From Caballeronia humi (lineage in GTDB: Bacteria; Pseudomonadota; Gammaproteobacteria; Burkholderiales; Burkholderiaceae), in the NCBI RefSeq assembly GCF_001544475.1, contig NZ_FCNW02000038.1, positions 1 to 59,013 of the forward strand: a DNA stretch of 59,013 bases. Reading direction: 5' to 3'. The translations under genes and the position numbers were made by a program. Positions 30,427 to 38,134 of the stretch are shown here, in pieces. Position 1 is the stretch's first letter, and each line of letters begins with the position of its first letter. The notes under the pieces are model-generated. The model had not been told where the DNA came from, did not search any database, and saw only the letters and a program-made list of their open reading frames with translations.

Positions 30427-31464
30427 TTACCGCTTCCCGCCGCCGCGTCCGACGACGTAGGTCTGCAAGGCCGCCGCGATCACGATGATCGCGCCGGTCG
30501 CGAGCAACTGCATCGCGGCGCTGACGTCGTTGAGTTGCAGGATGTTGGCGAGCGCGCCGAGCATGACCGCGCCCGCAATCGTGCCCACCATCGAACCCGC
30601 GCCGCCGAACAGGTCCGTGCCGCCGATCACGACCGCGGCGATTGCGTTGAGCTCGTAGCCGGTGCCGTCGTTGGGGCTGCCGAACGAGAACTGTCCCGCG
30701 TGGACAATGCCCGCGATCGCGGACGCGAAGCCCGTCAGCGCATAGACCGAGATCTTGATCGCGCTGACCGGGATGCCGGACAGGCGCGCCGCCTTCTCGT
30801 TTCCGCCGACGGCGACGACGTAGCGCCCATAACGCGTGTTGTTGAGCAGGAACGCAGCCGCGACCGCGAGCACGACGAAGACGAGCGTCGCAACCGGAAA
30901 CACGCCGCCGATCCGCTCGCCGAGCACGCCGAACGCGGGCGGCGCGCTGCCGGGCCCGGTGCCGTAGTTGATGTTGATGAACGCGTTGTTCGACGCGATC
31001 AGTGACAGTCCGCGCGCGGCCTGGAGCCCCGCCAGCGTGACGATGAAGGCCTGAATGCGCAGGCGCGCCGAGATCAATCCCTGGACCGCGCCGAAGATCA
31101 CGCCGGTCGCGATGACGAGCGACAACGTGCTCCAGAGCCCCCACCCTTCGTTGACCAGCAGCGTCGCGGTCAGCACCGAGCAGAGGCCGAGCACGGCGCC
31201 GACCGACAGATCGATCCCGGCTGCGATGATGACGAAGGTCATGCCGAGCGCGAGGATGCCGGTCTCGGAGATCGAGCGGATGATGTTGGCGACGTTGTCG
31301 GCGCCGAGAAAGAGGATGTGTCCGTGGCGGCGCGGCGAAAAGACGATGCCCGCGACGACCACGAGAATGAGCCCGAGCAGGCTCTGAAAACGCACCAGCC
31401 ACGCGAGCAGGCTGGGACGCGGACGCTCGGCGGTCTTGGCGGTGGATGTCGGTGTCGTGTTCAT
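30427..31464 (-). CDS. sugar ABC transporter permease (RbsC type)
   Basis: A 345-residue inner-membrane permease of the branched-chain-amino-acid/ribose family. It has about eight to ten hydrophobic segments and the family blocks ETGILALGMTFVIIAAGIDLSVG and ELNAIAAVVIGGTDLFGGAGS. It forms the channel with the ATPase encoded immediately upstream. Its ATG overlaps the ATPase stop as ATGA, indicating translational coupling. The start at 31464 is preferred over the longer frame, which runs deep into the ATPase gene. Confidence 0.93.
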   Translation of the reverse strand: MNTTPTSTAKTAERPRPSLLAWLVRFQSLLGLILVVVAGIVFSPRRHGHILFLGADNVANIIRSISETGILALGMTFVIIAAGIDLSVGAVLGLCSVLTATLLVNEGWGLWSTLSLVIATGVIFGAVQGLISARLRIQAFIVTLAGLQAARGLSLIASNNAFININYGTGPGSAPPAFGVLGERIGGVFPVATLVFVVLAVAAAFLLNNTRYGRYVVAVGGNEKAARLSGIPVSAIKISVYALTGFASAIAGIVHAGQFSFGSPNDGTGYELNAIAAVVIGGTDLFGGAGSMVGTIAGAVMLGALANILQLNDVSAAMQLLATGAIIVIAAALQTYVVGRGGGKR

Positions 31465-32981
31465 GCGGCGATCCCCTCGCCTTCGCTGATGCGTCGCACG
31501 GCTTCCTCGCTCGGATTCGGGCCGAAGTCGTGGATCGTGCATCCCGCGTGCATGACGACGATCCGGTCGCACAGGCCGATCAGCTCAGGCAGTTCGGATG
31601 ACGCGACGAGCACGCCCAGGCCATTGTTCGCGAGGCCGCGCAGGCGCCGGTAGATTTCCGCCTTGGCTCCGACGTCCACGCCGCGTGTCGGTTCGTCGAG
31701 TAGCAGGAGGCCGGGGGCGTTCATGAGTTCCTTTGCGAAGACGACCTTCTGCTGGTTGCCGCCCGACAAATTCACCACCCTGGCGCCGGGGAGCCGCGGA
31801 CGCACGTCGTAGTCGTCCAGTGCGCGCGCGACGTGCCGCTTTTCGAGTGCGCGCGACACGAGGCCAAATGGCGTGACGCGCTTTAACGTCGACATGAGCA
31901 CGTTCTGTCCGACCGTGTGATTGAGGATGAGACCGGTGCCGCGCCGGTCGTCGGTGACGTAGGCGATTCCCGCGCGCCGCGCCGCCGCAATGTCGCCGAG
32001 GACCGTCGGCTTGCCGCGCACTTCGACGAGGCCGCGCCAGCGTCCGCTCGTGCCGAAGCCGTACAGCGTCGAGAGCAGTTCCGTGCGGCCGACGCCCATC
32101 AGCCCGGCGAGCCCTACGATCTCGCCTTCGTGCACCGTCAGCGAGACGTCGCGCGGCGCTTGCCAGCCGGTGCGCACGATGTCCGGATCGAAGGCGGCGT
32201 GTTCGAGCCGCAGGATCGGCGCGCCGATCTTCTCGGAGCGCGGTGGAAAAAGGTCGGAAAACGGACGCCCGACGAGCAGTTGCACGAGCGTGGCCTGCGG
32301 TGCATCGGGGGCCGTGGTGCCGACAACGGCGCCGTCGCGCATCACGGTTACGCGGTGCGCTATGCGTGTGACTTCTTCGAGCCGGTGCGAGATGTAGACG
32401 ATCCCCACGCCGCGCCCGGAAAGCTCCTTCACGACGGTGAAGAGATGATCCGCCTCGACGGCCGAGAGCGCGGCGGTCGGTTCATCCATGATCAGGATGC
32501 GCGCCTTCGCGGACAACGCCTTGGCGATCGCGACGAGCTGTCGCTCGCCCATGCGCAGGCTTGCGACCGAAAGACTCGCATCGAGCGATACGCCCGCGCG
32601 GGCCAGGAGGTCCTGCGCGCGGCGCCGCATGTCGGCGGCGGCCAGCACGCCGTTCCTGGTGATCTCGTTGCCGAGAAAAAGATTGCCCGCGATGTCGAGG
32701 CCCGGCACGAGGTCGAGCTCCTGGGGAATCATCACGATGCCTGCGGCGTGGGCTTCGCGCGGGCTCGCGAAACTCACGGGACGGCCGTCCAGCGTGATGG
32801 CCCCGGCGTCCGGGAGAACCGCGCCCGATAACACGCCCATCAGCGTCGATTTGCCCGCGCCGTTTTCGCCGAGCAGGACGTGCACCTCGCCCGCCGCGAG
32901 ATCGAAGTCGACGCCCCTCAGCGCGTGTACCCCGCCGAAACGCTTCTGAATGCCGCGCAAGTTCAGGAGTGGCGCCGTCAT
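31461..32981 (-). CDS. sugar ABC transporter ATP-binding protein (double ABC)
   Basis: A 506-residue tandem ATPase of the RbsA/MglA/XylG type. The first domain has Walker A GENGAGKST (38-46) and DEPTAALS; the second domain has GLAGLMGVGRTELL in place of a canonical P-loop and NLSGGNQQKVVFAKEL plus DEPTRGVDVG. It energises sugar import with the permease and binding protein downstream. The ATG at 32981 has no good ribosome-binding site of its own. A 13-codon leader ORF with a strong site ends on it (see 32978-33019), suggesting coupled initiation. Confidence 0.93.
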   Translation of the reverse strand: MTAPLLNLRGIQKRFGGVHALRGVDFDLAAGEVHVLLGENGAGKSTLMGVLSGAVLPDAGAITLDGRPVSFASPREAHAAGIVMIPQELDLVPGLDIAGNLFLGNEITRNGVLAAADMRRRAQDLLARAGVSLDASLSVASLRMGERQLVAIAKALSAKARILIMDEPTAALSAVEADHLFTVVKELSGRGVGIVYISHRLEEVTRIAHRVTVMRDGAVVGTTAPDAPQATLVQLLVGRPFSDLFPPRSEKIGAPILRLEHAAFDPDIVRTGWQAPRDVSLTVHEGEIVGLAGLMGVGRTELLSTLYGFGTSGRWRGLVEVRGKPTVLGDIAAARRAGIAYVTDDRRGTGLILNHTVGQNVLMSTLKRVTPFGLVSRALEKRHVARALDDYDVRPRLPGARVVNLSGGNQQKVVFAKELMNAPGLLLLDEPTRGVDVGAKAEIYRRLRGLANNGLGVLVASSELPELIGLCDRIVVMHAGCTIHDFGPNPSEEAVRRISEGEGIAA

Positions 32982-33019
32982 CGTGCAACGGACCGAGCCC
33001 GCGTTATGTCCGCATGCAT
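32978..33019 (-). CDS. 13-codon leader ORF coupled to ABC ATPase
   Basis: The ATG at 33019 follows AAGGAGG by 4 nt, the strongest ribosome-binding site in this operon. It opens a 13-codon frame (MHADITRARSVAR) whose TGA (32978-32980) overlaps the ATPase ATG (32979-32981) as ATGA. The ATPase itself lacks a Shine-Dalgarno sequence. The layout fits a leader minigene that loads ribosomes and hands them to the ATPase start. The peptide has three arginines and no obvious attenuation run. Confidence 0.5.
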   Translation of the reverse strand: MHADITRARSVAR

Positions 33020-33080
33020 GTCTCCTCCTTAAGCGACGGAGTTTCGTCTTCTTCTATCGTCGCGCATAGAGCTTAGGCAC

Positions 33081-33108
33081 AGGCAAGCGCTTGCGCAAGC
33101 GCTCGCCT
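33081..33108. promoter_or_regulatory. 28-bp near-perfect palindrome upstream of sugar ABC operon
   Basis: The 28 bases are self-complementary except for one symmetric pair. They are built on the core GCAAGCGCTTGCGCAAGCGC with AGG and CCT at the ends. The segment lies about 60 nt upstream of the leader ORF. LacI-family repressors of sugar operons typically bind palindromes with a central CG of this kind, so this is a good candidate operator; no LacI gene is adjacent. Confidence 0.6.
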
Positions 33109-33173
33109 CGGGTCTCATATGCTGACATTGCCTTCGGCCGCGCCAAAAACCTGCTTTATCTTACGATTTCATT

Positions 33174-34958
33174 TCAGTGCGAGTGACGCGGATTGCCGCG
33201 TTCCGCGATCACTTTGAGGTAGAGCGTCGCGGGTTCGAGACATCCACCCGTGGAAAGCTGGCCCACCGTCTGCCGATACAGCTCCTGCCACGGTGTCTGG
33301 GAACGCGGAATATCGAACGTGACGGTCTGGCGGCGTCTCTCGAGCTCTTCGTCTTCGACCAGCACGTTCACGCTGCGCGCGCTCAGGTCGACGCGAATGC
33401 GGTCGTTCGTGCGCAGCAGCGACAGCCCGCCGCCGACCGCCGCCTCGGGCGACATGTTGAGGATCGACGGGCTTGCGGACGTGCCGCTCTGCCTGCCATC
33501 GCCGAGTGTCGGCAGGGACGTGATGCCCTGCTTCACGAGCGACGCTGGCGGCGCCATGTTGACCACCTCCGCGCTGCCCGGATAGCCCACCGTGCCCGCG
33601 CCACGAATCACGAGAATGCAGTGCTGGTCAATTTCGAGCGACGGATCGTTGATGCGCGCGTGGTAATCCTCGGGACCGTCGAAGACGATCGCGCGCGCCT
33701 CGAACGTGTTCTCCGCGCCCGGCTCGCTGAGGTAGGTCTGGCGAAACGCATCACCCACGACCGACATTTTCATGATGGCGCTGTCGAAGAAATTGCCCGA
33801 CAGCACGATGAAGCCCGCGCCGTGCTTGAGCGGTTCGTCGGCCGTCTTGATGACTTCGCGGTCCGGCGCGGGCGCTGCGGCAGCGATCTCGCCGATCGTG
33901 CTGCCCGACACGGTCTTGCATGCGCGATGCACGAGGCCCGCCTGCACGAGCTCGCGCAACACGGCGGGCACGCCGCCCGCGCGATGAAAGCTCTCACCGA
34001 GATACTCGCCCGCCGGCATGCAGTTCACGATCAGCGGCACCTGCTCACCCACGCGCTGCCAGTCATCAAGACTCAGTTCGACGCCGATATGCCGCGCGAT
34101 AGCGATCAAATGCGGCGGGCAGTTGGTCGACGCGCCCAGCGCGGACGCCACGACGATCGCGTTCTCGAACGCTTCCTTGGTCAGGATGTGCGAAGGGCGC
34201 ACGTCCTCGCGCACGAGATCGACGATCCGTTTGCCCGTGACGTACGCCATCTGGCCGCGTTCGCGATAGGCGGCGGGAATGCTCGCGCAGCCCGGCAGCG
34301 ACATGCCAAGCGCTTCCGCGAGGCTGTTCATCGAAAGCGCGGTGCCCATCGTGTTGCAATGCCCGATCGACGGCGACGAGGCGGTCGTCAACTCCATGAA
34401 GCCTTCGTAGTCGATCTCGCCCGTCGCGAGCAGATTGCGCGCGTGCCAGATGACCGTGCCGGAGCCGACCCGCTTGCCCTGGTGCCAGCCGTCGAGCATC
34501 GGCCCGCCGGACAGGACGATCGCCGGAAGATCGACGGTAGCCGCCGCCATCAGGCAGGCGGGCGTGGTCTTGTCGCAGCCGGTGGTGAGCACGACGCCAT
34601 CGAGCGGAAAGCCGTGCAGGATCTCAACGAGGCCCAGATAGGCAAGATTGCGATCGAGTGCGGCGGTCGGCCGGCGGCTCTGCTCGGCGAGCGGATGCAC
34701 TGGAAACTCCATCGGGATGCCGCCCGCGTCGCGGATGCCGGCCTTCGTGCGCGCGGCGAGTTCGATGTGATGCCGGTTGCAGGGCGCGAGGTCGCTGCCC
34801 GTCTGCGCAATGCCGATGATCGGACGACCCGACTGCAGTTCGTCGCGCGTCAAGCCGTAGTTCATGAAGCGCTCGACGTAGAGCGCCGTCATGTCGGCGT
34901 GTGAGGGATCGTCGAACCATTCCTGGCTGCGCAGGCGCCGTACGTGGGGTTGGGACAT
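33174..34958 (-). CDS. IlvD/Edd family sugar-acid dehydratase
   Basis: A 594-residue Fe-S dehydratase. Cys60 (DLAPCNRH), Cys128 (TTGCDKTTPAC) and Cys201 (SIGHCNTMG) sit almost exactly where the pentonate-dehydratase subgroup places its three [2Fe-2S] ligands. Lys130 matches the carbamylated Mg-binding lysine. The C-terminal blocks GAGTVGYPGSAEVVN and GDGRQSGTS are typical. It should dehydrate an aldonic acid such as L-arabinonate or D-xylonate to the 2-keto-3-deoxy acid; the exact substrate is not readable. Its position upstream of the sugar ABC operon fits. GGAGA lies 8 nt before the ATG at 34958. It is divergent from a TetR regulator. Confidence 0.9.
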   Translation of the reverse strand: MSQPHVRRLRSQEWFDDPSHADMTALYVERFMNYGLTRDELQSGRPIIGIAQTGSDLAPCNRHHIELAARTKAGIRDAGGIPMEFPVHPLAEQSRRPTAALDRNLAYLGLVEILHGFPLDGVVLTTGCDKTTPACLMAAATVDLPAIVLSGGPMLDGWHQGKRVGSGTVIWHARNLLATGEIDYEGFMELTTASSPSIGHCNTMGTALSMNSLAEALGMSLPGCASIPAAYRERGQMAYVTGKRIVDLVREDVRPSHILTKEAFENAIVVASALGASTNCPPHLIAIARHIGVELSLDDWQRVGEQVPLIVNCMPAGEYLGESFHRAGGVPAVLRELVQAGLVHRACKTVSGSTIGEIAAAAPAPDREVIKTADEPLKHGAGFIVLSGNFFDSAIMKMSVVGDAFRQTYLSEPGAENTFEARAIVFDGPEDYHARINDPSLEIDQHCILVIRGAGTVGYPGSAEVVNMAPPASLVKQGITSLPTLGDGRQSGTSASPSILNMSPEAAVGGGLSLLRTNDRIRVDLSARSVNVLVEDEELERRRQTVTFDIPRSQTPWQELYRQTVGQLSTGGCLEPATLYLKVIAERGNPRHSH

Positions 34959-35069
34959 GGGCTGTTCTCCAGTGTTTGTATTTGTGCTCGGGCAGGTCGC
35001 TGAACTTACGCTTCCTCGCGGCATCGCGCAATCATAGGTCTGAGGGTAAAAAGGCGGTGGAACTACCAA

Positions 35070-35099
35070 TTGACGGTGACGCCTCCAAATTGAGAGTAT
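35070..35099 (+). promoter_or_regulatory. candidate promoter giving a leaderless TetR transcript
   Basis: TTGACG (35070-35075) and GAGTAT (35094-35099) are separated by 18 bases. The predicted transcription start falls at or next to the ATG at 35107, and no Shine-Dalgarno sequence precedes that ATG, so a leaderless mRNA is possible. The -10 box is weak (three of six). Confidence 0.25.
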
Positions 35100-35106
35100 C
35101 ACCCCC

Positions 35107-35733
35107 ATGAACTCCTCCATCGACCAAACTCAGCCCCCGAGCCTGCGCGACCGCAACAAGGCGCGGACGCGCGAAAGCCTTCTCGACGCCGTCGCGCGCT
35201 GTATCGAACACGACGGCCTCGCGAACCTGAGCTTCGGCCAGATCGCGCGCGAAGCCGGCGTCGGCGAAAGCACGGCGTTTCGCTATTTTCCGAACAAGGA
35301 AGCGCTGCTGGAAGCCTTCTGGGAATGGGCGCCGCACTCGATTAACCGTGACCAGTTTCCGGGCACCTTCGATGAACTGGCCGAGCGCCTCGGCCCCGAC
35401 TTCGCGAACTTCGATGCGCGCGAGTCGCTCATTCGCGGGATGCTCGCATCGCCGCTCGGCCGGCAGGCGCGCCGCCGTGCGAATGCGCCGCGTCAGAAGG
35501 CATTCGAAGAACTGGTCGATCGCGAGATCGGGCCCATGCCCGACGCCGAACGGAAGCGCCTGTGCGCGGCGCTGCAACTGCTCTATTCGGCGAGCGCGTG
35601 GGCGGCGTTCAAGGACTACTGGGACATGGATGGCCGGGAAGCAGCAACGGCTTCGGTGGAAGCGATAGGCGCGCTGCTCGATGATGCGCGCCGTCGCATG
35701 CGTCAGAAGAAGAAGTCCGCAGGCAAGGCTTGA
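35107..35733 (+). CDS. TetR/AcrR family regulator
   Basis: A 208-residue regulator. The N-terminal HTH is clear: RTRESLLDAVARCIEHDG, then LSFGQIAREAGVGESTAFRYFPNKEALLEAFW (residues about 20-65). The C-terminal ligand domain is helical and ends in a Lys-rich tail. It is divergent from the dehydratase gene, whose promoter it probably controls, perhaps together with the sugar ABC operon. The ligand is unknown. Confidence 0.92.
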   Translation: MNSSIDQTQPPSLRDRNKARTRESLLDAVARCIEHDGLANLSFGQIAREAGVGESTAFRYFPNKEALLEAFWEWAPHSINRDQFPGTFDELAERLGPDFANFDARESLIRGMLASPLGRQARRRANAPRQKAFEELVDREIGPMPDAERKRLCAALQLLYSASAWAAFKDYWDMDGREAATASVEAIGALLDDARRRMRQKKKSAGKA

Positions 35734-35783
35734 TGCGGAAGCACTCACCCTAGGAACATCCCATCACTCGACGGAGGTCGCTC

Positions 35784-36254
35784 ATGCTCTTTCACGCTTC
35801 AATCCCGGCCCGGGTTCCGCAAAACGTCGCACGCGTCATCGCTGAATTGTGGGGCGGGTTTCATGCGCCGTTCCCGTCGTTCCCCGACTCGTGGATGGCG
35901 ATCGCGGGAGACGATCGCGGGACGATCATCGAGACCTATCCGAGCGATCGCGTGATTTGCCCGGGCAGCGACGGGAGTTCGTTCGTTCCTGGCGCGAGCG
36001 CGAACGCGCAGTACAGCGCGTTTCATATCGCCGTGGCGAGCAAACTCACGCCCGACGAGGTTCATGCGATCGGAGATCGCGAAGGCTGGCGCGCAGTGCG
36101 ATGCACGCGTGGACAGAACTTTTTCGACGTGATCGAACTGTGGATCGAAGGGACGACGATGATTGAGGTTCTGACCGACGAAATGCAGAAGCAGTATCGC
36201 GCCTTCGCGACACCTGCGAACTTCCGCGCGTTTGCAGCGGTGGCGCAGGCGTGA
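35784..36254 (+). CDS. conserved-looking protein of unknown function
   Basis: A 156-residue soluble protein without signal peptide or membrane segment. It contains MLFHASIPARVPQNVARVIAE-like opening strands, ELWGGFHAPFPSFPDSW and a C-terminal EVLTDEMQKQYRAF. GGAGG lies 7 nt upstream of the ATG, and it follows the TetR gene by 50 nt on the same strand. I do not recognise the family. An inverted repeat immediately downstream may end the transcript. Confidence 0.75.
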   Translation: MLFHASIPARVPQNVARVIAELWGGFHAPFPSFPDSWMAIAGDDRGTIIETYPSDRVICPGSDGSSFVPGASANAQYSAFHIAVASKLTPDEVHAIGDREGWRAVRCTRGQNFFDVIELWIEGTTMIEVLTDEMQKQYRAFATPANFRAFAAVAQA

Positions 36255-36261
36255 GGTTGCA

Positions 36262-36298
36262 CGGCGGCAGGCTGACTAGTCGGAGCAAACTGCCGCCG
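36262..36298. terminator. GC-rich hairpin downstream of unknown gene
   Basis: CGGCGGCAG (36262-36270) and CTGCCGCCG (36290-36298) are perfect 9-bp arms with a 19-base loop, starting 8 nt after the stop at 36254. No T-run follows, so it is a terminator-like hairpin without a canonical U-tract. Confidence 0.4.
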
Positions 36299-36679
36299 GC
36301 CTAGTCCGCAATAAAATCCCTTCCCCGTTTATAACCGTCGGGTCGAGCTGTCCGACAGTTAAGTCATCCCGGTGGCCGCCGCGCAAAGGCACGCGCCCGC
36401 TCGACGCTTTAAACATCCGCCTTCGGACCTAAAAGAATGTTCGTTCGGTTTGATTACCGCACGAATTATTTACCGTTGTTCTTATCCCACCGGTCAAATA
36501 AATAGTTCATACGTATTGATGCGCTTATAAATCCTCTCTACTATCTCAATATTAGCTGTAACCCACTGTTTTAACGGTGGTTTTCAGAAGACAACAAATA
36601 ACGCGACAGCTTGATTTAAACGGCAAAAGATACCGGCAATAATTACGGTCGCGTTCGGGGCTTTTTAAAGCTGAGACAT
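36299..36679 (+). promoter_or_regulatory. AT-rich flhDC leader region
   Basis: About 380 bases, with 36420-36665 markedly AT-rich relative to the window. Such long AT-rich leaders are typical upstream of flhDC and attract nucleoid proteins and multiple regulators. No open frame of note is present. A candidate promoter is given separately. Confidence 0.5.
36516..36544 (+). promoter_or_regulatory. candidate sigma-70 promoter for flhDC
   Basis: TTGATG (36516-36521) and TACTAT (36539-36544) with an ideal 17-base spacer; each box matches consensus at four of six. It would give a leader of about 130 nt before the flhD ATG at 36680. Confidence 0.35.
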
Positions 36680-36997
36680 ATGAATCATCTCGATACGCTG
36701 GAATCCATCCGTGAAGTCAACCTGTCGTACATCATGCTTGCGCAACGCTTGCTGCGCGAAGACAAAGCCATCGGCATGTTCCGCCTTGGGCTTTCATCCG
36801 AACTCGCGGGACTGCTCGCCGGCCTGACGCTTCCGCAGATCGTGAAGCTCGCGTCGTCTGACCAGTTGCTGTGCTTCTTCCGCTTCAACGATTTCACGAT
36901 GCTGTCCGCATTGACGCAACCCGCGAAGCACGCGGACATCGCGCCGACGCACGCAGCAATCCTGCTGGCTGGCCAGCCCGCCGCACAGTTCGCCTGA
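36680..36997 (+). CDS. flhD: flagellar transcriptional activator FlhD
   Basis: A 105-residue protein matching FlhD: LDTLESIREVNLSYIMLAQRLLREDK, then LGLSSELAGLLAGLTLPQIVKLASS and LCFFRFND. With FlhC it forms the FlhD4C2 master activator of class II flagellar promoters. Length is usual for the beta-proteobacterial form. It is 11 nt upstream of flhC. The expected downstream motAB-che genes are absent here. Confidence 0.95.
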   Translation: MNHLDTLESIREVNLSYIMLAQRLLREDKAIGMFRLGLSSELAGLLAGLTLPQIVKLASSDQLLCFFRFNDFTMLSALTQPAKHADIAPTHAAILLAGQPAAQFA

Positions 36998-37008
36998 GAC
37001 GACTAGCC

Positions 37009-37611
37009 ATGACCACGTTGCTGAAAAAGAGCCTGACCGAAGACGCCCAAGAAGTATTTCGCGCGATCGCCCTGATCAAACTCGGCGCGCGGATGCAGGT
37101 CCTGGAGAGCGAACTGACACTGTCGCGCGATCGCATGATCCGCATCTATCGCGAGGTGAAGGGTGCATCGCCGCCGAAGGGGATGCTGCCCTTCTCCGCA
37201 GACTGGTACATGACGTGGCTTGCGAACATCCACGCATCGTTGTTCTACAACACGTACCTGTTCCTGAAGCACGAAGCCGGCTGCTCCCATCTCGATGCGT
37301 TGACCAAGGGGTATCAGTTGTATCTCGAACATTGCGACCATAGCGGTGTCGAAGCGGTACTCGACTTGACGCGAGCCTGGACGCTGGTGCGCTTTTTCGA
37401 CGCCGGCATGTTGCAGATGACGCGCTGCTGCCGCTGCACCGGGAAGTTCATCGCGCACAAACATGATTTGCAGCGCAACGTGGTGTGCGGGGCCTGCCAG
37501 CCGCCGTCGCGCGCGGGGAAGACCAAGAAGGCGGCGGCGCTCGCGGCCGCACTGGCCGTCGATACGCAAGCGGATGCGGAGAGCCGCGACTTCAATTCGC
37601 ACGCAGCCTAG
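37009..37611 (+). CDS. flhC: flagellar transcriptional activator FlhC
   Basis: A 200-residue FlhC subunit. It has the DNA-binding N-terminal helices (RDRMIRIYREVKGASPPKG, LPFSADWY) and the zinc cluster CCRCTGKFIA...VVCGAC, with four cysteines in two CxxC pairs. The Ala/Lys-rich tail is a little longer than in enteric homologues. The ATG at 37009 follows the flhD stop by 11 nt; the longer frame starting inside flhD is rejected. The downstream neighbours are a small ORF on the other strand and an iron operon, not chemotaxis genes. Confidence 0.95.
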   Translation: MTTLLKKSLTEDAQEVFRAIALIKLGARMQVLESELTLSRDRMIRIYREVKGASPPKGMLPFSADWYMTWLANIHASLFYNTYLFLKHEAGCSHLDALTKGYQLYLEHCDHSGVEAVLDLTRAWTLVRFFDAGMLQMTRCCRCTGKFIAHKHDLQRNVVCGACQPPSRAGKTKKAAALAAALAVDTQADAESRDFNSHAA

Positions 37612-37621
37612 GCGGTATCTG

Positions 37622-37825
37622 TCACGCAGATGTCTCGGCAGCGACTTGACACGGCGCCGCTTCCTCAATCGCAATATCTCCGCCCGAGCCGTCCCGAGCC
37701 CGACTCGCCGCGCCCGCTGACGATCTCGCCGGGCGCCCGAACGCATCACTAGCGACGGCATGAGCGTCAGCTTCTCCAAACATCTTCGAACGACAATTCA
37801 ACTTCTTCGCGTCTCTTGTCGCCAT
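37622..37825 (-). CDS. small ORF with strong ribosome-binding site
   Basis: A 67-residue hypothetical protein beginning MATRDAKKLNCRSKMFGEAD, with an Ala/Ser/Arg-rich, probably disordered middle. AGGAGG lies 8 nt upstream of its ATG, which is the main reason to consider it real. It is convergent with flhC, ending 10 nt beyond its stop, and divergent from the porin operon. No signal peptide or known domain is seen. Confidence 0.5.
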   Translation of the reverse strand: MATRDAKKLNCRSKMFGEADAHAVASDAFGRPARSSAGAASRARDGSGGDIAIEEAAPCQVAAETSA

Positions 37826-38134
37826 CGCTACAGCCTCCTACAAGCCCGTACGGTCTGATCATTCGCGCCCTACTCTTTCGCCTTCCTTACCGGTTTAGTC
37901 GGTATCGCCCGTGGTTTCTCCACGCAGGGTCAGCATTCTGTAATCACTCCGACACCGCCAAGTAAATCTAATGCGAATCGTTCGCATTTAGATTGACGCG
38001 TGATTTATCGGCGACTACGATCTGCCCCGGAATGCTCTTCTGACTCACTTCACACTGAAGGGAAGGCAGGCAAGGCGCTCGCTCACAAGAGGCTTCGCCC
38101 GGTCGATCATCGGTGCAAAAACAAAAGGACTCCA
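37826..38134. other. intergenic region with iron-operon promoter
   Basis: About 309 bases between the small ORF and the porin start. It contains the Fur-box-like palindrome at 37965-37994 and presumably the operon promoter around it. The remaining sequence shows no gene. Confidence 0.5.
37965..37994. promoter_or_regulatory. Fur-box-like palindrome
   Basis: The core 19-mer AATGCGAATCGTTCGCATT (37970-37988) is a 9-1-9 near-palindrome with the Fur-box layout. Its inner arms ATGCGAA/TTCGCAT are perfect, and outer arms AATCTA/TAGATT extend it to 30 bases. It lies about 140 nt upstream of the porin ATG at the head of an iron-uptake gene set. GC-rich Fur boxes with GCGAA arms are plausible in Burkholderia relatives, although the match to the E. 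coli consensus is only partial. Confidence 0.6.

Noticed and set aside
33177..34904. 575-codon plus-strand open frame
   Set aside because: Antisense shadow of the IlvD/Edd dehydratase.
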